Assembly (NCBI GenBank): GCA_017454815.1
Contig: JAFTCG010000084.1
Coordinates: forward strand, 1-50,848
Direction: 5' to 3'
DNA from: Clostridia bacterium
Lineage (GTDB): Bacteria > Bacillota > Clostridia > Oscillospirales > Acutalibacteraceae
Length of the DNA stretch: 50,848 nt
The position numbers and the translations under genes were made by a program. Positions 13,756-22,764 of the stretch are shown here, one piece after another (the first letter of the stretch is position 1; each line of letters opens with the position of its first letter). The notes under the pieces are model-generated. The model was not told the DNA's origin. It worked only from the letters and a program-made list of their open reading frames with translations, and did no database searches.

Positions 13756-14720
13756 CCGACCTCACGAGGTGTCGTTGTGTTGACTTCGAGCAGAGCGTAA
13801 GCGTACGCTCTTTCGATCGAACAATCGTACAAAACCTCGACGTGATCCTTGCTCAGTATTCTTTCAAGAGAAGAATAGATCTTTCCGCTGCATTTTTTCA
13901 GCGGGGCTATGAAAACCCTGACGCCGCTTTTTTCGCATTTGTCGATGAAATCCAGAATCGAAGCGTCCTCTCCCTCAACGCAGGCGGTAGAAGAATGGTA
14001 AAGATAATGCATAACTGCGGCGTATTTTGACAGATCAAAAGCGGAGTAATCAAGCCCGGGGTACGGCTTTATGAGCAATACTTTATTTTTCAGCATCAGG
14101 TCGACGTTCTCCGGATCAAAGCCGAAGACCTCTCCCCTGCTTTCGGCTGTAAAGCTTTCGCCTTCGATTTTCCCGAAGGCTTTGCCGTTATACGGCGAAA
14201 ACCGGTCGAAGTAATTATCCGCTTCGCAGATATTCGTCGCAGAAAAAACCGTGTTATCTTCTTTTTCGTTCGACCACGAAACAAACACGCCCGTTTCACC
14301 CGAAAAGCTGATGAAGTCAACGGCATTTTTGAAATTGACTGATCCGTTTCCGCTTTCGTCCGAAAGCTCCTTGTTGCCGGCGACGAAAACTATCGGAAGC
14401 TCAGCCTTTGAAAACAGCATCCCCGCAATGTTGGAAGTGTAGGACAATGTGTCGGATCCGTGCGTAACGATGATTCCCGAAATGTCTTTCCTGTCCTTAT
14501 TTTCTTCAATAGCTTTCAGGATAACGCCGAGTTTGTCAAGGCTCATGTTTTCGCTGAGCGTCATCAGCGGCATAACGGTCTCAAAAGATACTTCTTCGCC
14601 GAAAAATCTGTTGTAGAATTCGAGCGGCCTCAAGGCGTGATTTTCTCCGGTGTCGAGAACTCCGCCTGTGCTTTTGCTTCCGATCGTGCCGCCGGTCAGG
14701 ATTGCAAGTATTTTTTTCAT
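13740..14720 (-). CDS. ansA: L-asparaginase, type I-like
   Basis: Amidohydrolase of 326 residues that converts L-asparagine to aspartate and ammonia. TGGTIGS (9-15) carries the first catalytic threonine, and VTHGSDTLSYT (85-95) carries the second threonine with the Asp of the catalytic set. No signal peptide is visible, so it is cytoplasmic. VFVAGNKELSDESGNG is the usual loop after the second strand. It is transcribed alone, convergent with the PAP2 gene. A few asparaginase-like proteins act on other amides (for example Glu-tRNA amidotransferase GatD), but GatD's extra domain is missing. Confidence 0.9.
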   Translation of the reverse strand: MKKILAILTGGTIGSKSTGGVLDTGENHALRPLEFYNRFFGEEVSFETVMPLMTLSENMSLDKLGVILKAIEENKDRKDISGIIVTHGSDTLSYTSNIAGMLFSKAELPIVFVAGNKELSDESGNGSVNFKNAVDFISFSGETGVFVSWSNEKEDNTVFSATNICEADNYFDRFSPYNGKAFGKIEGESFTAESRGEVFGFDPENVDLMLKNKVLLIKPYPGLDYSAFDLSKYAAVMHYLYHSSTACVEGEDASILDFIDKCEKSGVRVFIAPLKKCSGKIYSSLERILSKDHVEVLYDCSIERAYAYALLEVNTTTPREVGKKQG

Positions 14721-14813
14721 GTTCCCCCTCCGTTCCTTAACTCATCTGTTCCGACAAAATTATAATCAAAAACAAAAATATATTCAAGTGGCAATTTTCC
14801 GCATTGCAAAAGG

Positions 14814-14842
14814 TTGATTTCTGCACAAAAATATGATAAAAT
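14814..14842 (+). promoter_or_regulatory. promoter of the sugar-acid / lar operon
   Basis: TTGATT (14814-14819), 17 bases, TAAAAT (14837-14842), about 75 bp before the first gene. No clear nickel- or sugar-regulator palindrome is seen. Confidence 0.6.
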
Positions 14843-14916
14843 TAGCAAGTTATATCAGACCTTATAGATCAAAGGCGATCTTCCCGCAAAAAGCGGCGTG
14901 TAAAGGAGTGTAAGTT

Positions 14917-15975
14917 ATGAAAAAATATGCAATCGCCACTGTAACCAGCATGGGGCTGAGGATCACCCCGCAGGATCGGATGGCTGTACAAAACAGCAAC
15001 CTGTTTTACCTGCAGGCGACCTCGGCGGAGAGCAACGTCCTCAACGTATCGTCCAGCCTCGGAAAAGAATGCCTTGTCATGACGAGATTCGTCGAAGGCT
15101 CGCCGATGGCGGACTTCATCAAGCGTCAGCTTCGGGCGCGCAACATCCGCTTTGAAGGCAAAGACGTTGAACAGGGCGGCCCCTGGGGTTACCGCCATCA
15201 GTTCAATATCGCCGATTCCGGATTCGGCCTCAGAGCTCCGAGAGTGTGGAACGACCGTGCAGGCGAAGTCGGCAGAACTCTGTCGGCGGACGATTTCGAC
15301 CTTGACCGAATTTTCGGTCAGGAGGGCGTCAGCATTCTTCACCTTTCCGGGCTTATCGCATCCATGAGCGAGGACACGACAAAGTGCTGCCTCGAGGTTG
15401 CGAAAGCCGCAAAAAAATACGGCACGCTCGTCAGCTTCGACCTGAACTACCGCGCCACTTTCTGGAAAGGCCGCGAGGAAGAGCTTAGCAAAGCTTTCCA
15501 CGAGATCGCCTCTGTCGCAGATATCCTCGTCGGCAACGAGGAAGATTTCCAGCTCTGTCTCGGATTCAAGGGCCCCGAATCGGGCGGTAAAGATCTTACG
15601 TCCAAGATCGAACGTTTCAAGACTATGATCGATCAGGTCAGGGAAAAATATCCTCAGGCAAAAGCGTATGCCACCACGCTCAGGCAGGTCATCTCCGCCA
15701 ATGAGCATCTCTGGGGCGCGATCCTCTGGGCGGACGGTAACTGGTACGTTGAAGAGCCCAGACCGATACAGGTCATGGACAGAATCGGCGGCGGCGACGG
15801 ATTTTCCGGAGGCCTGCTTTACGGCATCCTCAACGACTGGACTGCGGACAAATGGCTTCAGTTCGGCTGGGCGTCCGGCGTGCTGGCGGCGAGCAGTCTC
15901 AACGACTACGCCGAACCGGCGGACGAAAAACAGGTATGGGACATCTACAAGGGCAACGCCCGCGTACAAAGATAA
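14917..15975 (+). CDS. kdgK: PfkB-family sugar kinase, 2-keto-3-deoxygluconate kinase-like
   Basis: Ribokinase-fold kinase of 352 residues. The N-terminal half matches the KDG-kinase pattern (GLRITPQDRMAVQNSNLFYL, then an Ala/Ser-rich SAESNVLNVSSSLGK), LVSFDLNYRATFW is the middle signature, and RIGGGDGFSGGLLYGIL is the PfkB motif with the catalytic aspartate (GGGD instead of the common GAGD). KDG kinase makes KDPG in hexuronate and aldonate breakdown. AAGGAG precedes the ATG. It is first in an operon with gnd, a HAD phosphatase and the LarA system, 17 bp before gnd, so a sugar-acid substrate fits the context. No KDPG aldolase is in the window. Confidence 0.82.
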   Translation: MKKYAIATVTSMGLRITPQDRMAVQNSNLFYLQATSAESNVLNVSSSLGKECLVMTRFVEGSPMADFIKRQLRARNIRFEGKDVEQGGPWGYRHQFNIADSGFGLRAPRVWNDRAGEVGRTLSADDFDLDRIFGQEGVSILHLSGLIASMSEDTTKCCLEVAKAAKKYGTLVSFDLNYRATFWKGREEELSKAFHEIASVADILVGNEEDFQLCLGFKGPESGGKDLTSKIERFKTMIDQVREKYPQAKAYATTLRQVISANEHLWGAILWADGNWYVEEPRPIQVMDRIGGGDGFSGGLLYGILNDWTADKWLQFGWASGVLAASSLNDYAEPADEKQVWDIYKGNARVQR

Positions 15976-15992
15976 AAGGAGTTTTGAAAATT

Positions 15993-17444
15993 ATGAAAAA
16001 AGCTGATATTGGTTTGATCGGACTTGCGGTAATGGGCGAAAACCTTGTCATGAACATGGAGTCCAAAGGTTTCACTGTTGCGGTTTTCAACCGCACCACT
16101 TCAAAAGTTGACAACTTTATTAACGGCCGCGCGAGCGGCAAGAACATAATCGGCTGTCACAGCCTTGAGGAGCTTGTTGCGAATCTTGAAAAACCCCGCA
16201 AGGTTTTCATGATGATCAAGGCAGGAGCTTCTGTCGACGGCATGATCGACACTTTGCTGCCGCTTCTGGACGACGGCGACATCATCATCGACGGCGGCAA
16301 CTCCCACTTCCCCGACACGATCCGCAGAACTCAGTACGTTGAATCAAAAGGCAAGCTCTACATCGGCACGGGCGTTTCCGGCGGCGAAGAAGGCGCTCTG
16401 AATGGCCCGAGCATGATGCCGGGCGGATCTCCCGCGGCTTGGCCTTATGTGAAGCCCATTTTCCAGGGCATCTGCGCAAAAGTCGAGAACGGAGAATCCT
16501 GCTGCGACTGGGTCGGCGAAAACGGCGCAGGTCATTTTGTTAAGATGGTACACAACGGCATCGAATATGGCGATATGCAGCTTATCTGCGAAGCATATCA
16601 GCTCATGCGCGATCTGCTGGGCATGAGCTACGAGGAGATGCACGAGACGTTCAAAAAATGGAACGAAACGGAGCTCGACAGCTACCTTATCGAGATCACC
16701 CGCGACATCCTCGGCTTCAAGGATACGGACGGCGCACCTTTGGCTGAAAAGATCCTTGACACCGCCGGCCAGAAGGGTACGGGCAAATGGACGGGCATTG
16801 CCGCTCTCGACGAGGGCGTGCCGCTGACGCTCATCGGCGAATCCGTCTTTGCAAGATGCCTTTCGGCGATGAAGGACGAGCGAGTTGAAGCAAGCAAGGT
16901 GTTCGAGCGCAGAATACCCGAATTTGAGGGCGACAAGGCGGCGATGGTGGAAGCTATCCGACAGGCATTGTTTGCCTCAAAAATCATTTCCTATGCGCAG
17001 GGTTACGCTCTCATGCGCACTGCGGCGCAGCATTACGGCTGGAACCTCAACTACGGCGGTATTGCGCTGATGTGGCGCGGCGGATGCATCATCCGTTCTG
17101 TATTCCTCGGCAAGATCAAGGAAGCATATGACAACGATCCCGATCTGAAGAACCTTATCCTCGCTCCTTATTTCAAGGAAACGATCGAGAAGCTTGTTCC
17201 CGCATGGCGCGAGGTTGCCGCCGCCGCAGTAAAATACGGCGTTCCGGCACCGGCGATGACTTCTGCGCTGAGCTACTTCGACGGTTACACAACGGCACGC
17301 TTACCCGCAAACCTTCTTCAGGCACAGCGCGACTATTTCGGAGCGCACACCTATGAGAGAACCGACGCTCCCAGGGGAGAATTCTTCCACACCAACTGGA
17401 CAGGACACGGCGGAGACACCTCTGCGACCAACTACAATGCATAA
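15993..17444 (+). CDS. gnd: 6-phosphogluconate dehydrogenase, decarboxylating
   Basis: Enzyme of 483 residues that oxidises 6-phosphogluconate to ribulose 5-phosphate, CO2 and NAD(P)H. IGLIGLAVMGENLVMNM (7-23) is the Rossmann loop, NRT sits at the end of beta2 as in NADP-dependent forms, GVSGGEEGALNGPSMMPGG is the substrate-binding signature and GTGKWT the second. Length equals the long, NADP-type enzyme. The open frame extends 47 codons upstream into the kinase gene, but AAAGGAG and the conserved MKKADIGLIG set the start at 15993. It feeds gluconate-derived carbon into the pentose phosphates, and its C-terminus overlaps the next gene by eight bases. Confidence 0.96.
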   Translation: MKKADIGLIGLAVMGENLVMNMESKGFTVAVFNRTTSKVDNFINGRASGKNIIGCHSLEELVANLEKPRKVFMMIKAGASVDGMIDTLLPLLDDGDIIIDGGNSHFPDTIRRTQYVESKGKLYIGTGVSGGEEGALNGPSMMPGGSPAAWPYVKPIFQGICAKVENGESCCDWVGENGAGHFVKMVHNGIEYGDMQLICEAYQLMRDLLGMSYEEMHETFKKWNETELDSYLIEITRDILGFKDTDGAPLAEKILDTAGQKGTGKWTGIAALDEGVPLTLIGESVFARCLSAMKDERVEASKVFERRIPEFEGDKAAMVEAIRQALFASKIISYAQGYALMRTAAQHYGWNLNYGGIALMWRGGCIIRSVFLGKIKEAYDNDPDLKNLILAPYFKETIEKLVPAWREVAAAAVKYGVPAPAMTSALSYFDGYTTARLPANLLQAQRDYFGAHTYERTDAPRGEFFHTNWTGHGGDTSATNYNA

Positions 17445-18270
17445 CGTAAGGCTTATCGCTTTAGACCTCGACGGCACTCTGCTGGGCTCCGACAAACAAC
17501 TGTCGGCGGAAAACAGGTCTGCGCTTGAGCGTGCGGCGGGATCGGGAATTGAAATAGTTCCCGCCACCGGACGGTTTTACCGCGGTATGCCGCAGGTGAT
17601 CCGCGAGCTTCCTTTTGTCAACTACGTTATTTCGATCAACGGCGCACAGGTTTTTGACGTCGCAAACCAAAAGACCGTATGCAGCTGCGATATACCGCTG
17701 GAGCTCGCGCTTTCGGTCATGGAGCGGCTGGACGAGCTGCCGGTGATCTACGACTGTTTCCAGGGCGGCTGGGGCTGGATGACTAAGGAGCTTTATGATC
17801 AGGCAGAGTTGTTTGCCGCAAACGTCCACAGCCTTGAAATGATACGAAATCTGCGAACGCCCGTTCCCGATTTGAAGGAATGTTTGAAAGAACGGTCGTC
17901 GGACGTGCAAAAGATTCAGGCGTTCTTTCGGGACATGGAGCTTCGCGATAAGATGCTCAAAGAGTTTCCCAAAGAGTTCCCGGACCTCATCGTGACGAGC
18001 GCGATCGTCAACAACGTTGAGTTCAACAGCCGTGGAGCCGAAAAAGGCACTGCTCTCAAAAATCTTGCCGTCTATCTCGGCATCCCGATCGGGCAGACTA
18101 TGTCGTTCGGGGACGACCTCAACGATATTTCCATGCTGAAGACTTCCGGGATCGGCGTTGCCATGGGAAACGCGGACGACGAGGTCAAAAAAGCGGCGGA
18201 CTATGTCACCGACAGCTGTGACAATAACGGCGTCGCAAAAGCGATAAAACGTTTCATATTGGAGAATTGA
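17437..18270 (+). CDS. Cof-type HAD-IIB phosphatase
   Basis: Haloacid-dehalogenase superfamily phosphatase of 277 residues. LIALDLDGTLL (motif I, nucleophile Asp in DLDGT), a motif II Thr/Ser region near VPATGR, a C2-type cap, and MSFGDDLNDISML (motif IV, GDDxND) place it in the Cof/YbiV group, which hydrolyses sugar phosphates or related compounds. The start ATG overlaps the end of gnd by eight bases; the frame's earlier Met lies inside gnd. Its position between gnd and the LarA homologue suggests it dephosphorylates a sugar-acid phosphate in the same pathway. That is inference. Confidence 0.9.
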   Translation: MHNVRLIALDLDGTLLGSDKQLSAENRSALERAAGSGIEIVPATGRFYRGMPQVIRELPFVNYVISINGAQVFDVANQKTVCSCDIPLELALSVMERLDELPVIYDCFQGGWGWMTKELYDQAELFAANVHSLEMIRNLRTPVPDLKECLKERSSDVQKIQAFFRDMELRDKMLKEFPKEFPDLIVTSAIVNNVEFNSRGAEKGTALKNLAVYLGIPIGQTMSFGDDLNDISMLKTSGIGVAMGNADDEVKKAADYVTDSCDNNGVAKAIKRFILEN

Positions 18271-18272
18271 TT

Positions 18273-19553
18273 ATGAAAGATATATATTTGACCGCATCAT
18301 CCGAAACGGGGCTGACGCAGGAAGAAATCAGGTCGGCTCTCATTGCCTCGCTGGAAGGCAGGGAGCTGAAAAAAGCCCTCATCCTACCGCCCGATTTCAC
18401 CCGTTTCCATTCCGGCGCAGGATACATCACAAACGTGTATTACCACGCGCTGGCGGACAGAGGCGTACAGGTCGACATACTCCCCGCCCTTGGCACGCAC
18501 GTTCCGATGACCGGGGCCCAGTGGGAAGCGATGTTCGGCGACGTTCCGTTCGATAGGATGCTCGTCCACAACTGGCGCACGGACGTGGTAAAACTCGGCG
18601 AGATCCCTGCAAGCTTTATCAGAGACATCACTGAAGGCCTTTGGAACGAATCGGTTTCCGCCGAAGTCAACAGGCTCGTCATGGACGAAAGCTATGACCT
18701 CATCATCTCCCCCGGCCAGGTCGTGCCGCACGAAGTGATCGGTATGGCAAACCACGCCAAAAACCTCTTTGTCGGCGTGGGCGGCAGCGAGATGATCAAC
18801 AGATCGCACATGATCGGCGCAGTCTACGGAATGGAGCGCATGATGGGCAAGGATCACACTCCCGTTCGCAGGATGTTCGATTACGGCATGGAACACTTTT
18901 TGAACGAACGTCCGATAATGTTCGTGCTGACGGTCACGACCGCTCCCGGCGGAAGAATACAGACTCACGGCCTTTTCATCGGAGAGGGCAGAGAATGCCT
19001 TTCGCAGGCGGTAAAGCTTGCCCAGCAGAAGAACATCGACTTTGTCGAACACGGGCTTAAAAAATGCGTGGTCTACCTTGACCCCGAGGAATTCCAGAGC
19101 ACGTGGCTTGGCAACAAGGCGGTTTACCGCACAAGGATGGCTATGGCGGACGGCGGCGAGCTGATAATTCTCGCTCCCGGCGTGGAACGCTTCGGCGAGG
19201 ACGACAAGGTTGACCGGCTCATCCGGAAATACGGCTACAAAGGCCGTCTTAACACGCTTGAAGAATTTAAAAAGCCCGAAAACGAGGACCTGCGCGAAAA
19301 CATGGGCGCGGCGGCGCACCTTATCCACGGCTCATCCGACGGCAGGTTTTCGATCACATACGCAGTAAAGAAAATCACGAAAGAAGAGATCGCATCGGTC
19401 GGTTTCCTTGCGGCGGACTACGACGAAACGGTGAAAAAATACGACCCGGAAAAACTTCAATACGGATACAATGAAGTTGACGGCGAGGAGATCTACTTTA
19501 TCCCTAACCCCGCGCTGGGGCTTTGGATAAACCGCGAGAAATTTGAAGAATAA
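18273..19553 (+). CDS. larA: LarA-family nickel-pincer racemase/epimerase
   Basis: Protein of 426 residues with the LarA catalytic frame. DFTR (41-44), GTH (H76), PH (H153), K163 and H179 keep the spacing of Lactiplantibacillus LarA R75-H108-H174-K184-H200 almost exactly: H153-K163 is 10 apart and K163-H179 is 16, as in LarA. K282 in LGNKA matches the second conserved lysine. K163 would carry the pincer nucleotide; the usual SGGRK around it is ANHAK here, marking a divergent branch. The family isomerises 2-hydroxy acids and includes lactate and malate racemases and gluconate 2-epimerase. With gnd and kdgK upstream, a sugar acid is my preferred substrate. Start set by GGAG at 18261. Confidence 0.85.
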   Translation: MKDIYLTASSETGLTQEEIRSALIASLEGRELKKALILPPDFTRFHSGAGYITNVYYHALADRGVQVDILPALGTHVPMTGAQWEAMFGDVPFDRMLVHNWRTDVVKLGEIPASFIRDITEGLWNESVSAEVNRLVMDESYDLIISPGQVVPHEVIGMANHAKNLFVGVGGSEMINRSHMIGAVYGMERMMGKDHTPVRRMFDYGMEHFLNERPIMFVLTVTTAPGGRIQTHGLFIGEGRECLSQAVKLAQQKNIDFVEHGLKKCVVYLDPEEFQSTWLGNKAVYRTRMAMADGGELIILAPGVERFGEDDKVDRLIRKYGYKGRLNTLEEFKKPENEDLRENMGAAAHLIHGSSDGRFSITYAVKKITKEEIASVGFLAADYDETVKKYDPEKLQYGYNEVDGEEIYFIPNPALGLWINREKFEE

Positions 19554-19603
19554 AATAATATTGTTTTGGACAGAAACGGCGTTTGGTTACAACGGTGAAT
19601 GTA

Positions 19604-20356
19604 ATGGATCATATCGCTTTTTTTCAACAACATGACGAAGTTGCAGTGGCGTTCTCCGGCGGAGTGGATTCCTCCGTTTTGCTGGCGCTTGCAAAAAGAT
19701 ATGCAAAGCGAGTCAAGGCATACTACGTCAAAACACAATTTCAGCCGCAGTTCGAGCTTGACGACGCGCTCGAGGTTGCAAAGCTTCTGGACGTCGAGAT
19801 CCGGATAATACAGCTTGACGTTACGGCGGATCCGGTGATTGCGGGCAATCCCGAAAACAGATGCTATTTTTGCAAGAAAAAGATTTTTTCAGCCATCATC
19901 CGATGTGCGAAAGCCGACGGATTTGAAGCCGTGCTTGACGGGACAAACGCCTCCGACGACATCGCCGACAGACCCGGCTTTGCCGCACTTTCGGAGCTCG
20001 GAGTCCTGTCTCCGCTGAGGATGTGCAATTTGTCAAAGCATAGAATCAGACAAATTGCGAAGGAAAACGACCTCCCCGTCGCAAGCAAGCCTTCTTACGC
20101 CTGCCTTGCGACAAGGATCCCCTATGGCGTGAGGATCACGGATGAGATTTTGAAGAAAACGGAAGTTGCCGAAGACCTGCTTCGTAAGGCAGGATACAGT
20201 AACTTCAGAGTCCGTTACCTCAACGGCTCTGCGAAGCTTGAACTCGGGAAAGTCGAGCTTGAGTTGTTTCGCCGCCGTGAAGAAGAAACGATCGAACTTT
20301 TGTCGCCGTTTTACGAAGCAGTTTTTCTTGATCCAAAGGAGAGAGCTGATGAATAA
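19604..20356 (+). CDS. larE: LarE, sulfur transferase for nickel-pincer cofactor
   Basis: ATP-dependent sulfur-insertion enzyme of 250 residues. SGGVDSS near the N-terminus is the PP-loop that adenylates the pyridinium dicarboxylate precursor. In the form starting at TTG 19583 the cysteines are C94 and C97 (NRCYFCKK) and C174 (KPSYACLATRIPYG). The last corresponds to the sacrificial Cys of Lactiplantibacillus LarE; the added CxxC is the arrangement of LarE proteins that use an iron-sulfur cluster and recycle. I choose the ATG at 19604 over the TTG because family N-termini begin just before the PP-loop. It overlaps larB by eight bases. Confidence 0.92.
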   Translation: MDHIAFFQQHDEVAVAFSGGVDSSVLLALAKRYAKRVKAYYVKTQFQPQFELDDALEVAKLLDVEIRIIQLDVTADPVIAGNPENRCYFCKKKIFSAIIRCAKADGFEAVLDGTNASDDIADRPGFAALSELGVLSPLRMCNLSKHRIRQIAKENDLPVASKPSYACLATRIPYGVRITDEILKKTEVAEDLLRKAGYSNFRVRYLNGSAKLELGKVELELFRRREEETIELLSPFYEAVFLDPKERADE

Positions 20357-21095
20357 AACCGAACTGACAGCGCTTTTGAAGAAAGTGGAAAGCGGAGATA
20401 TTTCCGCAAAAGAAGCCGCAGAAAGGATCAGACTTGATTCATACGACGACCTGGGCTATGCAAAGATCGACGTTCAGCGCGGTATTCGTCAGGGGGCGAA
20501 CGAAGTTGTCCTGGGCGAGAGCAAAACGAAAGAGCAGATCTGCGGTATAGTGAAGCATATCCTCTCCTCCTCAAGCGACAGCGTCCTGATAACTCGCTTG
20601 TCCGACGAAGCGGCGGAGTTTTTAAAAAACGAAATTGAGCTGTTTTACGACAGCGTTTCAAAGATCGGCATTGCCGGAAAAAGAAACACAGCCTGCGGCA
20701 AGGGCTGTATCGTCGTTGCAACGGGAGGCACAAGCGACATCCCCGTCGCAGAGGAGGCGGCGCTGACCGCCGAATACTACGGCAACAGAGTCGAAAGACT
20801 TTATGACGTCGGCGTTGCAGGGCTCCAAAGGCTGCTCGACAACGTGGATGTGCTCGCCGGTGCAAAAGCGGTCGTCGCCGTTGCGGGCATGGAGGGCGCG
20901 CTCGCGAGCGTGATAGGCGGACTCGTTGATTGCCCCGTTGTTGCCGTTCCGACGAGCGTCGGCTACGGCTCGAGCTTCGAGGGAATTGCGGCACTGCTTT
21001 CGATGCTCAACTCCTGCGCCGCCGGAGTCAGCGTTGTAAATATCGACAACGGCTTCGGGGCGGGATATATTGCCAACATGATCAACAACAGATAG
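20349..21095 (+). CDS. larB: LarB, carboxylase/hydrolase of the nickel-pincer pathway
   Basis: Protein of 248 residues that carboxylates nicotinic acid adenine dinucleotide and releases AMP, giving the dicarboxylated mononucleotide used by LarE. The C-terminal half is PurE-like: VVATGGTSDIPVAEEAALTA, YDVGVAGLQRLL and VVAVAGMEGALASVIGGLVD are characteristic. The N-terminus (LLKKVESGDISAKEAAERIR) is the usual helical lead. AAAGGAGAG eight bases before ATG 20349 sets the start, inside the end of larE; larC follows seven bases after its stop. Confidence 0.95.
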   Translation: MNKTELTALLKKVESGDISAKEAAERIRLDSYDDLGYAKIDVQRGIRQGANEVVLGESKTKEQICGIVKHILSSSSDSVLITRLSDEAAEFLKNEIELFYDSVSKIGIAGKRNTACGKGCIVVATGGTSDIPVAEEAALTAEYYGNRVERLYDVGVAGLQRLLDNVDVLAGAKAVVAVAGMEGALASVIGGLVDCPVVAVPTSVGYGSSFEGIAALLSMLNSCAAGVSVVNIDNGFGAGYIANMINNR

Positions 21096-21102
21096 GTGAA
21101 CT

Positions 21103-22278
21103 ATGAATATCTATTTTGAATGCAATATGGGTGCGGCGGGCGATATGATAGCTTCGGCGCTTGTCGATCTTTTTGAAGACAGGGAATCAATCGTCGCCGA
21201 GCTCAATTCGCTCAACCTTCCCAAAACCGAAATCGTCCTGAACGAGAAGATGCAAAACGGCATCAGCGCAGTTCATCTTGACGTTCTGGCGAACGACATG
21301 CAGGAGACTCCCGACAACGTTGACGAACACGCTCACCATCATCACCATCATCACGGCAGAGGTCTCAGCGATATATTCGGGATAATCGACTCCCTGAACG
21401 CTGATGAAAAAGTAAAAACAGACGTTAAAAACATTTACAAAATCGTCGCAGACGCGGAAGCAAAAGCGCATTCGGCGGCTGTCGGCGAGATACATTTTCA
21501 CGAGCTCGGGATGCTCGACGCAATAGCGGACATCACTGCAAGCGCGTTTCTGCTCAAAAAGCTCGGCGTGGAAAAGGTCACGGCTTCCCCGATAAACGTC
21601 GGCAACGGCAGCGTCAGATGCGCTCACGGCTTGCTGCCCGTCCCGGCTCCGGCAACGGCGAACATTCTCCTTGATGTTCCCTACTACAAAAGCGACGTCG
21701 ACACGGAGCTATGTACCCCGACGGGTGCGGCGATATTGAAATATTACGCGAACAAATTTTTGCCCGAGCCGCTCCTGACTTCCGTAAAAAAAGTGGGCGT
21801 TGGAGCAGGCACCAAGGAGCTCGACAGAGCCAATATCATCAGAGCTTTTTTGTATGAGGACAGCAGCATCACGGAGCTTTCCTGCAACGTCGACGACATC
21901 ACGGGCGAGGAGATCGCCTTTGCGGTTGAAAAAATGATGAGCGAAGGGGCTCTCGACTGTTTCGTCACGCCCGTCGTCATGAAAAAGGGCAGACCCGCGT
22001 TCATGCTCACTGTTCTTTGCAAAAACAGCGAAGCCGATAAATTTGCCTCGTTGATTTTTAAACATACGACCACGATCGGTTTAAGAAAATACACTCCGAG
22101 CCGTTACACCCTGAAACGTGAGTTTGTCGAAGAAAACGGTGTGGCAGTAAAAAGATCCGAGGGCTTTTGCACTTCAAGGGAAAAAATCGAATTTGAAGAT
22201 ATAAAAGCTCTTGCCGTTGAAAAAGACATCTCCGTCTTCGAAGCGCGCAAAGAGCTTGAGGACAAATCCCAAATCTGA
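21103..22278 (+). CDS. larC: LarC, nickel insertase
   Basis: CTP-dependent cyclometallase of 391 residues that inserts nickel into the pincer nucleotide. FECNMGAAGDMIASALVDL is the N-terminal signature and KAHSAAVGEIHFHELGMLDAIADI the central one; the C-terminal LarC2 part includes VDDITGEEIAFAVEKMM and MKKGRPAFMLTVL. Residues about 76-83 are His-rich (HAHHHHHHH), a probable nickel-binding or storage loop. In some lactobacilli larC is split and needs ribosomal frameshifting; here it is one uninterrupted frame. Last biosynthetic gene of the lar set. Confidence 0.95.
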   Translation: MNIYFECNMGAAGDMIASALVDLFEDRESIVAELNSLNLPKTEIVLNEKMQNGISAVHLDVLANDMQETPDNVDEHAHHHHHHHGRGLSDIFGIIDSLNADEKVKTDVKNIYKIVADAEAKAHSAAVGEIHFHELGMLDAIADITASAFLLKKLGVEKVTASPINVGNGSVRCAHGLLPVPAPATANILLDVPYYKSDVDTELCTPTGAAILKYYANKFLPEPLLTSVKKVGVGAGTKELDRANIIRAFLYEDSSITELSCNVDDITGEEIAFAVEKMMSEGALDCFVTPVVMKKGRPAFMLTVLCKNSEADKFASLIFKHTTTIGLRKYTPSRYTLKREFVEENGVAVKRSEGFCTSREKIEFEDIKALAVEKDISVFEARKELEDKSQI

Positions 22279-22345
22279 TTTTTGCCTTGAAAAAACCGTG
22301 TTGCTGTGATAAAATAATGACGAAAAAGAAACAGGAGGAATAGTT

Positions 22346-22750
22346 ATGGCATGTTTTGTTGTTCCCACCGCAGAAGCGGTCGTAGTCACCGTAGCTTACT
22401 TTGCGGCAAAAAAAGCGGAGAAGAAAATCACTGCGCCGGAGCATTCGGGAGAAACCCGACTTGAGCTCAATGAAGCCGGCATCACCTGGTCGAAGAGGCT
22501 GTCCTGGCTTATGGGGCTTCTTTGGGGCGGAGTGATACTGCTTGCGTTTGAACATTTCTGGCATGGAGAGATAGTGCCTTTCCCGCCGTTCCTGAGCGCG
22601 ATGTCATCCCCGGAGGACACGGCGGAGATGCTTCATGAAATGGCGACCGTCGGCGTTTCAATGGCATTGACGGTTACCGCCGTCTGGGGCTTGATCTGCG
22701 CTTTTGCACAGCTGAAGATCAAAAAGATCAAAGCCGCCGACAAAGCCTGA
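22346..22750 (+). CDS. conserved small membrane protein
   Basis: Protein of 134 residues beginning MACFVVPTAEAVVVTVAYFA, a start I recall from unassigned Clostridia proteins, with two further hydrophobic segments (about 52-72 and 103-122). AGGAGGA sits before the ATG. It is 67 bp after larC and 14 bp before another membrane protein. The pair could belong to the lar operon (nickel or substrate transport would be attractive), but no transporter motif is visible. Unknown function. Confidence 0.7.
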   Translation: MACFVVPTAEAVVVTVAYFAAKKAEKKITAPEHSGETRLELNEAGITWSKRLSWLMGLLWGGVILLAFEHFWHGEIVPFPPFLSAMSSPEDTAEMLHEMATVGVSMALTVTAVWGLICAFAQLKIKKIKAADKA

Positions 22751-22764
22751 CGGGAGGCAAAGAT

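Noticed and set aside
14869-15969. 366-residue open frame antisense to the KDG-kinase-like gene
   Set aside because: The other strand encodes an unmistakable PfkB kinase; the antisense frame is a codon-bias shadow.
18384-19328. 314-residue open frame antisense to larA
   Set aside because: Composition (His/Val/Arg-rich) and lack of motifs mark it as a shadow of larA.
21103-22278. Programmed frameshift in larC, as in some lactobacilli
   Set aside because: The gene is one continuous 391-codon frame here; no shift is needed.
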